The notes under the pieces were generated by a model. It did not search any database. It worked only from the letters and a program-made list of their open reading frames with translations, and was not told the origin of the DNA. This document shows, piece by piece, positions 56,940 through 64,000 of a stretch of DNA of 64,000 nucleotides (position 1 is its first letter; the number at the start of each line of letters is the position of its first letter). The stretch is from NCBI RefSeq assembly GCF_000002425.4, contig NC_037258.1, forward strand, positions 2,649,964 through 2,713,963, written 5' to 3'. Source of the stretch: Physcomitrium patens (Eukaryota > Streptophyta > Bryopsida > Funariales > Funariaceae). A program made the translations under genes and the position numbers.

Positions 56940-57875
56940 ATGGCAAAACTTGCTGAAATGAAGAGTGCAATGGCACAAATGTAAGAACAATTGAGGGAAT
57001 TAATGCTTGCGATGCATCAACTGAATTTACCACTATAGGGAGCAACAAGATTGGCAGAAAGTGAAGATATAGAAATGATTGGAACTGCTTCAACATTTGC
57101 ATCAAATCATGTCCCTTTTCTTATGGTGGAATGCCCTTTCAATATTAGAAAACCAAGAATTGCATTACTTGAGAAGTTTGATGGCACCAAATCAAAGTTT
57201 AGAAGATTTATCAATCAAGTACAATTTGTGATTGAACTTCAACTCCAAAGCTATCCAATTCTAAGATCGCAAGATAGATTCATTGGTACGCTTCTTTTAA
57301 GTTCAGCATTATCATGGTTTTCATCTTTTCTTGAACGACAAGATCCAATATTGGATAATCTAGAATTTTTTTTGTAGAGTTTTGATTCATGTATAGAGAA
57401 CATGATGCAATTTATGTTGTAACTAATAAGATCCGTATTTTATGACAAGGCAATTGATCAGTAACGTTGTATGCTTTACAATTTTGACAACTTGCAACTG
57501 ATATCAAGTGGGATGATATTGCATTTATTAGCCAATTTCTCTACGGATTACAATATGAGATAAAAAAATTAATACTCAACTTACCTCATCCTCAAACATT
57601 GAGTCAAGCAATTGACTTTGCTGTGAAGTACGATAATTATCTTTTTGAATTCTGATCTGAGAACCGTACAAGTGGACCTCAACATAACTATAATTCAATA
57701 GCAACACCAACATCTCTTCAACACATACATTCAGAAGTAGAGGATATGCAAATTGATGCAGTATGTTTCAAATCTCTCACTGAGCAAGAAAAGACTCGTT
57801 GTCATCAAGAAGGATTGTGCTTATATTGTAGAGAACCTAAGTACATTACTCAATATTGTCCAAAGAAGTGATGCA
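56940..57875 (+). pseudogene. Gy6 gag
   Basis: It starts MAKLAEMKSAMAQM and meets a stop at codon 15 (TAA at 56,982-56,984), where Gy4 has CAA. The 108-codon open part (57,051-57,377) contains EDIEMIGTASTFASNHVPFL and RIALLEKFDGTKSKFRRFIN. The C-terminal knuckle CLYCREPKYITQYCP (about 57,820-57,865) has Y in place of the expected H. It aligns with gag of Gy2, Gy3 and Gy4. Confidence 0.85.
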
Positions 57876-58014
57876 ACCATAAATTGAGGAGGATAGTGAT
57901 CAAAGAAGATAGCATGTCAGAAAACGAATTTGTCCAGTTATAATAAGGACTATGCGGTTGGAATCTTGTACAACGCTTAGTGAAGGTCCTATCCTCTCCT
58001 CAGAATCCTCTCCA

Positions 58015-58555
58015 TATTTTATGATAAATATTATTCTAGGACCTAAACATCTCAAAGCCTCTGCCTTGTTAGATTCAGGAGCCTCAGCATATTTTTTAGA
58101 TAAAAAAATTTACTAAAAGACATAGCATATTTTTAGTAAAGAAAACTAAACCTGTTCATGTAGAAGTCATAGATGGTCGTCTGTTGTCTTCAAGAGATAT
58201 TACTCATGAAACCCTTCCTATAGAAATATCAACTAATGGTCATAGTAGCTTTATAATATTTAATATCATTAGATCTCCTTCTAATACAGTCATTTTAGGT
58301 TTATCATGGCTAGGAAAATATAACCCTAAAATAGATTGGACTTCTCGTAGTCTTGACTTTTCTAAAAGTATAACTAAGAGTGTAGTTAATCAAGTAGAAA
58401 GTCATAAGTCTAGTATAATTAAACCTATATTTGTAGGTGCAAGTGCTTTCTTGCATGCTGCAAAAGAAAGATCATCTTGTGTCATTTATGCCACACCTGT
58501 TTCTACTGGTGGAAAGACTTTAAGTGGCATTTCAAACCAATATGAAGATTTTTAA
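58015..58555 (+). pseudogene. Gy6 protease
   Basis: The active-site motif LLDSGASAYFLD is intact (DSGAS at 58,072-58,086). After a frameshift the second half is open (58,184-58,555: SSRDITHETLPIEISTNGHS, SPSNTVILGLSWLGKYNPKI). The VILGLSWL motif is the C-terminal hydrophobic flap typical of retroviral-type aspartic proteases, which cut the Gag-Pol precursor. Confidence 0.85.
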
Positions 58556-59400
58556 GATATATTTGAGAAAAAGAATGCGAATATTCTTTCGAAACATCGT
58601 TCCTATGACTGCTCAATTCACCTTAAAGAAAGAGCACAACTGCCATTTGGACCAATCTACAATTTATCTCAAAATGAATTAGCTAAACTCAAGGAGTATA
58701 TTGAAGAGAATTTGGCCAAAAACTTCATACACCATTTCAAATCTCCAATAGGAGCTCCTATTTTATTTGTGAAGAAAAAAGATTGATTATTGTAGATGTG
58801 TGTTTATCATCGAGGACTCAACAAAATCACTATAAAAATAGGTACCCGCTACCTTTGATATCTAGACTTCTTGATCAATTGAATCAAGCTAAGATCTATA
58901 CAAAAATAGATCTACATGGAGCATACAATTTGGTACGCATCAAAAAAAGAGATGAATGGAAGATTGCGTTTCGAACAAGGTATGGACATTTCGAATACAA
59001 CGTCATACCTTTTCGACTTACAAATGCATCAGTAGCATTCCAATATCTAATGAATGATGTCTTTTGAGAGTTTTTAGATGATTTTTTTATTTGTTATCTA
59101 GACGACATCTTAATCTATTCTAAGAACTCAAAAGAACATAAACTTCATGTTCGCCAAGTATTACAAAAACTAAGAGATGCACGACTCTATGCCAAGAAAA
59201 AAAAGTGTGTATTTCATACTCTCAAGTCGACTTCTTAAGATACATCATTTCAAATGATAGACTTATGATGGATCCAAAGAAAGTTCAAACTATTATGGAT
59301 TGAAAGATCTCAAAAACGATAAGAGATGTCCAATGCTTTTTGGAATTTTTCAACTACTATCTGATCTTCATCAAAGACTTCTCTTAAGTTATAGCTCTAC
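58556..59400 (+). pseudogene. Gy6 reverse transcriptase
   Basis: Blocks in order are [11 protein letters not shown] (58,750), [20 protein letters not shown] (58,840), [20 protein letters not shown] (58,905), [20 protein letters not shown] (58,975) and the catalytic [11 protein letters not shown] (YLDD at 59,095-59,106). A 94-codon open part covers 58,783-59,067. Stops include TGA for Trp in the finger/palm region. It copies element RNA into DNA in the family; this copy is inactive. Confidence 0.9.
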
Positions 59401-59910
59401 TTACATATTTGACTTGCAAAGACAAACTACAATGGAATCAAGAAGCAGAAGTAGCATTTGAAGCTTTAAAGGCATCCTTTGTTTCTGTACCAATCTTATA
59501 TCGTGTCAATTTTTCTAAGCTATTTTTTATAGAAACAGACGCATTAGACTTTGCTTTGGATGTTGTATTATCACAGATGAAAACAGATGATAAACTTCAT
59601 CCAATAGCTTTTCATTCCAGAAAATTTTCAATAGCCAAGATCAACTATGAGATCCACGACAAAGAACTTCTTGCAATCGTGGATTCATTTCAAGAATAGC
59701 ACCATTATCTAGAAGGTGCTTTTAGCCCAGTCACAGTGTATACGGATCACAAGAACCTTGAATATTTTATGTCAACACATGTTTTGAATCATCGTCAAGC
59801 CCATTGGAGTATATCTTTGTTAAGATTTGAATTTAAGATCACTTATCGACCACGAAAACAACAAGGTTTGTCAGATGCACTCTCTAGATGATCTTATCTT
59901 ACACCAAAGG
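59401..59910 (+). pseudogene. Gy6 RNase H
   Basis: The catalytic residues D-E-D-D are all readable: [43 protein letters not shown] and LSDALSR. The first part is open at 59,409-59,699, then a TAG (59,697-59,699) stands where a sense codon is expected before HHYLEG. Confidence 0.9.
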
Positions 59911-59989
59911 AAGGAGACACTACTTTTGATCAACAACAAATAATTCTCTTCAAACCACAGCATCTTCATCTTCGAGCTAGGAAATCAAC

Positions 59990-61200
59990 ACTAACTGTTG
60001 ATTCAACTTCCATTAAGAAAATTCAGTCAAATATGTCTTTTGATCCTCTTATTCATGATATGAAGAGAAATCCTTCAAAGTCTTATGATACTTACAAGTT
60101 TGAATTCAAGAAGAATCTACTACATTTTGAAGGATGCCTATATGTTCCAAAAAGTGAAGCTCGATTATGTGTTCTTCAAGCTCGTCATGACTTTCCAGCA
60201 GCATGACGTTTTGGGTACAATAAAACTTTGGAAGAAATATGTGGGGACTTTTGGTGGCGACAAATGTGAAAAGCAGTCAAAGATTTTGTACAATCTTGTG
60301 ATGTTTGTTCGAGATCAAAAACTCCTTGTCATCGACCTTACGGACTTCTTTAGCCATTATCCATTCCAAAACAACCATGGTCTTCTATTTCTATGGATTT
60401 CATCACGGATCTTCCAATCTCAGGTTCTTATGACTCTGTATTCGTGATAGTAGATCATTTTACGAAGATGGCACGTTTTGTACTATGTACAAAATCTATC
60501 ATAGGTGAAGAAATAGCTAAGCTCTTTCTTATCAATATCTATCGCCATCATGGATTACCTAAAGATATTATATCAGATAAGAGAACTCAATTTGTATCAA
60601 GATTTTGGCGAGTTCTTTTCAAGATTCTAAAAGTGAATATAAAACTATCTTCGGCATTCCATCCTCAAACTGATGGACAAACAGAGCGTGTTAATCAAGT
60701 TTTGGAGCAATATTTAAGATGTACCATTAACTACTAACAAGATGATTGGACAATTCTTTTGACATAGGCAGAGTTTACTTACAAGAACACATTACATTCT
60801 TCTACAAAATAAACACCTTTCTTTGCTAATTATGGTTATCATCCACAACTTGATACTTTTGACTTTTTAAAAGTTGATAATCCTGCTACAAAAGGTTTGG
60901 CAATTCATTTGTCAGAGCTACATGCAACAATGAAGGCATAGTTAAAAGAAGCTCAAGAATACCAAAAGATCAATGTGGATGTCTATCGAAAAGAACAACC
61001 ACCATTCCACATGGGTGATAAGGTATGGTTACTTTGTTGCAATATCAAGACCACTCGTCCTTGTGACAAGTTGGACTATCGAAGGCTTGGACCATTTTCT
61101 ATTTCTGCACAAATCAATCCAATTGCATATCATTTATATCTACCAGAGTTAATAAAAATCTATCTAGTATTTCACATGTCTCTTCTTGAACCATACAAGA
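59990..61200 (+). pseudogene. Gy6 integrase with GPY/F module
   Basis: The zinc-binding HHCC region ends CDVCSRSKTPCHRPYG (about 60,300-60,345). The DDE core is open at 60,393-60,737: MDFITDLPISGSYDSVFVIV, LPKDIISDKRTQFVSRFW and HPQTDGQTERVNQVLEQYL give D, D and E. The C-terminal GPY/F module KLDYRRLGPFSISAQINPIA follows (about 61,069-61,128). Stops lie between these open segments. Integrase inserts the DNA copy and, in chromoviruses, is fused to a chromodomain. Confidence 0.9.
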
Positions 61201-61229
61201 CAATGGACATACCAAGAAGAAGACAAGCT

Positions 61230-61415
61230 CCACCTCCTCCTATAGAAGTGGATAATAATGAAGAGTTTGAAGTGAAAGAAGTCTTAGATTCAAGGCGACA
61301 TCAAAATAAATTGGAATATCTTGTCCATTGGTGCGGATATGATATAAGTGAATGTACATGGGAGCCAATAAAGAATCTTATAAATGTAGCAAAGATAGTA
61401 GAGGCTTTTCATTGA
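61230..61415 (+). pseudogene. Gy6 chromodomain
   Basis: In the open frame 60,975-61,415, after the proline-rich IPRRRQAPPPPIEV, comes EEFEVKEVLDSRRHQNKLEY followed by LVHWCGYDISECTWEP and NLINVAKIVEAFH. This is a canonical chromodomain with the W and WEP residues conserved. It defines the element as a chromovirus and would direct integration to particular histone marks. The segment itself has no stop. Confidence 0.92.
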
Positions 61416-61533
61416 CGACATCTATCAAAATCAAGATAAAAATCTTCTTTATAAAAGAAACAAGATCTAGGCAAGATAACATTCTACTTTCAATCCTTCT
61501 TTGTAGCTTCTTTGTAGTTGTGACGCTCAAGAG

Positions 61534-61956
61534 ATGGAGAACCAACAACCAATGAATTCGACTCAAGAGCCTTCATTTGCTGACCTGTCAAATGAGACAT
61601 TACGATTGTCACAACCTTCAAGATGACACAATCGATATGAAGATCTTCAAGAATGACATATTTTTCTTCGAATAGATGGCAAAATACAACGCATTTGGTA
61701 TCATGACCTTAGAAAGGACTCCCAATGTTTGGTGATTTTACTAGAGGTAGGAACAACTCCTGATGGTGTTCCAAATGTTTTATTCGAAGGAAGTTATGAA
61801 GGCCTCAACAATGATGAAATAACTGGATGGTCTTCCCGCCCTGGTATGAGATACTACCGATGGTTGAGAGGCTCTATCAATCATCTTCGAAGAGAACAAA
61901 GATCAGAGTATGTGGCAAATATAATTTGTCACATCATAGATTTTTTCAACATATGA
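61534..61956 (+). pseudogene. Extra ORF downstream of the chromodomain in Gy6
   Basis: The frame starts MENQQPMNSTQEPSFADLSN and is interrupted by two TGA codons (61,624-61,626 and near 61,654). At the first, Gy5 has CGA, so a C-to-T change made the stop. The open part (61,729-61,956) contains VLFEGSYEGLNNDEITGW, MRYYRWLRGSINHLRREQRS and EYVANIICHIIDFF. I recognise no domain. It lies after the chromodomain and before the polypurine tract, a position where most plant chromoviruses have little or no coding sequence. Confidence 0.6.
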
Positions 61957-61980
61957 TTATCGCTCGTCGTGGAATTCGTC

Positions 61981-61997
61981 CCTAGAAGGAGAGATAA
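61981..61997 (+). other. Polypurine tract of Gy6
   Basis: AGAAGGAGAGATAA immediately precedes the 3' LTR start TGTCATGG. It is the expected primer for plus-strand synthesis, and the same position in Gy3 and Gy5 is also purine-rich. Confidence 0.7.
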
Positions 61998-62554
61998 TGT
62001 CATGGACATACATATGTAAGCCAATAATTACATGTATAAATAGGTAGAAGTAAATAAAAGTAGATAAAAATAAGTTAATTCTATAGTATTTGATATAGAA
62101 GCTTCTTATAAGCTTTATAGACTTGCTTTGACTTTATTGGTGTCTTTAATTGACTTTTTGGATTAAAAACGTGGTCAATAAGTTGGCCATGTGCCACATA
62201 TGTTGTTAGCTTGAAGACCAAGCTAACTATGTGGCCCACACGTAGAAAAACTTATCTTATAAGTCAAGGCATGTGTCTTACAAAGTCAACACATATTGGA
62301 GGTCCTATAGAATGTTGCCACATAGCCCCTAGTTAGATAGTATATATAGAGACAAGAGTGAAGCCTTCTTTACTCTTGTCAACTCCTTTCTTGCTTCGAC
62401 TCTAGTTTCAAGGGTCTCTAGTTTTCTTGGCTTTTGGCAATAGCCATTCTAGTTTCTTTTTTAATATATATATCAAATTATTTCTATTTTGTCATCTTTC
62501 TTTGAGAGAAGTTTCACTTATTTATTTGTCTTTATCATGTTCTAATCCTTGACA
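61998..62554 (+). repeat. Gy6 3' LTR
   Basis: 557 bp, near-identical to the 5' LTR apart from scattered transitions and small indels. It has a TATA box at 62,341-62,350 and the GTTAGCTTG/CAAGCTAAC stem. It ends CCTTGACA followed by the duplicated TAAGA. Confidence 0.9.
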
Positions 62555-64000
62555 TAAGATTGTACAAAATCTTTGATAGCCTTCCACATTTGGGGCCACA
62601 AAAAATCCTTGGATATTGTTCTAAAGTTTTATTGTATCCAAAATGTATTGTTGTTAGAAAATCACGATGAGCTTAAAGAACACATAATTGAGCTTCACCT
62701 TTTGGAACATATAGGAGTCCCTCAAAATATAATAGATTGTTTTTGAATTCAAACTTAAAAGTATCATGAGACTTTGAAGGATTTTCCTTAATATCACGAA
62801 TAAGAGGATCAAAAGACATACTTGAGTGAATTTGCTTAATGAAAGTTGAATCAACAATTAGTGTTGATTTCATTGCTCAAAATGAAGATGCTTTGGCTTC
62901 AAGAGAATTGTCCATTGCTGATGAAAAATAACATCTTTTTCCTTTGGTATAAGGTAAGATTGTCTAGAGAGTGCATCTCACAAACCTTGGTTTTTTTTTA
63001 GCCGATAAAACATCTTGAATTCGAATCTTGACAAAGACATACTTTAATGGGCTTGGCGACGATTCAAAATACATAGTAACATAAAATATTTAAAGTTCTT
63101 GTCATCTGTATATAAGGTCATTGGAATAGAAATACCTTCTAGATAATGGGGCTATTCTTGAAACAAATCTATAATTACAAGAAGTGCTTTGTCATGGATC
63201 TTGTAGCTGATCTTGGCTGTTGAAAATTTTTTGGAATGAAAAGCTACTTGGTGAAGTTTATCATTTATTTCCATTTGTGACAATACAGCACCCAAAGAAA
63301 AGTCTCATGCATTTGTTTCAATAAAAAATAGCTTAGAAAAATCAATGCAATACAAAATTGGTACAAAAATAAAGGCTCTCTTCAAAACTTCAAATGCTAT
63401 TTCCGCTTCTTGATTCCATTGAAGTTTGTCTTTACAAGTCAAACATGTAAGTAGAACTGCAACTTAAGAGAAGTCTTTGATGAAGATCTGATAATAGTTG
63501 AAAAATCCCAAAAAACATTGGACATCTCTTATCATTTTTGAGATCTTCTAATCTACAATAGCTTAAAATTTTTTAGGATCCATCATAAGTCCATCATTTA
63601 AAATGAAGTATCCTAAGAAATTGACTTGAGTAGTGTAAAATACATACTTTTCTATCTTTATAAAGAGTCTAGCATCTCTTAGTTTTTATAATACACAACG
63701 AACAGGAAGTTCATGTTCTTCTGTGTTCTTAGAATAGATTAAGATGTCGTCTAGATAACAGACAATAAAATCATCTAAAAACTCCCAAAAGACATCATTC
63801 ATTAGATATTGGAATGCTGCTGGTGCATTTATAAGTTGAAAAGGCATGATGTTGTATTCAAAATGTCCATACCTTGTTCGAAACGTAGTCTTCCATTCAT
63901 CTCCTTCTTTGATACGTACCAAATTGTATGATCCCCGTAGATCTATTTTTGTATAGATCTTAGCTTGATTCAACTGATCAAGAAGTCCAGATATCAAAGG
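62555..64000 (-). pseudogene. Gy5 integrase N-terminus, RNase H and RT, cut by the window edge
   Basis: The minus strand from 64,000 reads RT (open 63,997-63,686: [51 protein letters not shown]). RNase H follows around 63,420-62,960 with DALSR-like and SRKF-like remnants, and then the integrase N-terminal region (62,873-62,655: KSTLIVDSTFIKQIHSSMSF, FEFKNNLLYFEGLLYVPKGE). It ends at the TAAGA target site of Gy6. The RT YLDD is intact. Confidence 0.88.

Larger units (their letters stand above)
56170..62554 (+). mobile_element. Gy6: structurally complete Ty3/gypsy chromovirus inserted in Gy5
   Basis: It is 6,385 bp with two LTRs of about 560 bp. They start TGTCATAG and TGTCATGG, and the 3' one ends CCTTGACA. 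The 5-bp target duplication TAAGA (56,165-56,169 and 62,555-62,559) is perfect. Internal order is gag, protease, RT, RNase H, integrase, chromodomain, extra ORF and polypurine tract. It is the best-preserved element of the window but still carries stops and frameshifts (protease, RT and RNase H/integrase lie in three different frames), so it is non-autonomous now. It lies opposite in orientation to Gy5. Confidence 0.95.
52451..64000 (-). mobile_element. Gy5: Ty3/gypsy chromovirus, minus strand, split by R16-E and Gy6
   Basis: Pieces from left to right on the plus strand are the 3' LTR (about 52,451-52,844), extra ORF (52,858-53,345), chromodomain (53,500-53,694), R16-E, integrase (55,317-56,169), inserted Gy6, integrase N-terminus (62,555-62,900), RNase H and RT to the window edge. 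Integrase joins across Gy6 after removal of one TAAGA, and across R16-E after removal of one CCGG. This shows that both insertions postdate Gy5. The 5' part (protease, gag, 5' LTR) lies outside the window. Confidence 0.9.

Noticed and set aside
56170..62554. Gy6 as an active element
   Set aside because: Target duplications and LTRs are intact, but gag and pol contain several stops and frame changes. It could move only with proteins supplied by another copy.
1..64000. tRNA or rRNA genes
   Set aside because: No stretch with conserved A and B boxes and a cloverleaf, or with rRNA core sequence, was noticed by eye. A tRNAscan search would be decisive.

Overview
The window is nuclear DNA of a land plant, most likely a moss. 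The inference rests on a plant-specific SAUR gene with a long N-terminal extension, a plant DUF218 membrane protein, a plant proline-rich wall-type protein with GT-AG introns, DUF4283-type LINE remnants and chromodomain Ty3/gypsy elements. The species cannot be named from sequence alone. I see no bacterial-style operons, CRISPR arrays, rRNA or convincing tRNA genes.

Layout. (1) About 1-12,660 is very AT-rich: two minus-strand Ty3/gypsy copies, Gy1 inserted in Gy2, carrying three copies of a 1.4-1.65 kb non-coding repeat that I call R16. (2) 13,549-15,118 is a decayed Tc1-type DNA transposon with about 200-bp inverted repeats. (3) About 15,650-28,900 is a GC-richer gene island: a SAUR gene (minus, 16,559-17,059) with a probable distant leader exon near 18.6-18.9 kb; a signal-peptide proline-rich protein in three coding exons (minus, 22,145-23,127) with a 5'UTR intron and a leader uORF; an intact single-exon DUF218 gene (minus, 26,248-27,255); and a DUF4283 ORF of LINE ORF1 type (plus, 28,265-28,783). 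(4) About 28,930-38,420 is Gy3 (plus), containing two R16 copies and a 188-bp tandem repeat. (5) 38,430-40,450 is a decayed Ty1/copia element (minus). (6) About 41.5-45.1 kb holds an R16-related copy and a LINE 3' half ending in a poly-A tail. (7) 45.1-46.3 kb is a GC-richer patch with possible fragments of an unidentified host gene. (8) 47,985-49,190 is a Helitron/PIF1-type helicase remnant (minus), cut by the LTR of Gy4 (49,191-about 50,940). (9) About 52,450-64,000 is Gy5 (minus), split by an R16 copy (53,699-55,316) and by the structurally complete chromovirus Gy6 (plus, 56,170-62,554, 5-bp target duplication TAAGA).

The island genes look like independent housekeeping or auxin-related loci, not a pathway cluster. 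The surrounding DNA is a nested transposon bed decayed largely by C-to-T/G-to-A change: many in-frame stops read CAA to TAA, CGA to TGA or TGG to TGA/TAG against sister copies. The best candidate for something undescribed is R16. Its copies have TG...CA-like ends, exact or near-exact 4-bp target duplications (CCGG in the best-preserved copy) and AATCCTAA/CCCTAAA-like tracts. Two copies sit at the same nucleotide of two different gypsy elements in opposite orientations. A second candidate is an extra reading frame downstream of the chromodomain, shared by Gy5 and Gy6.
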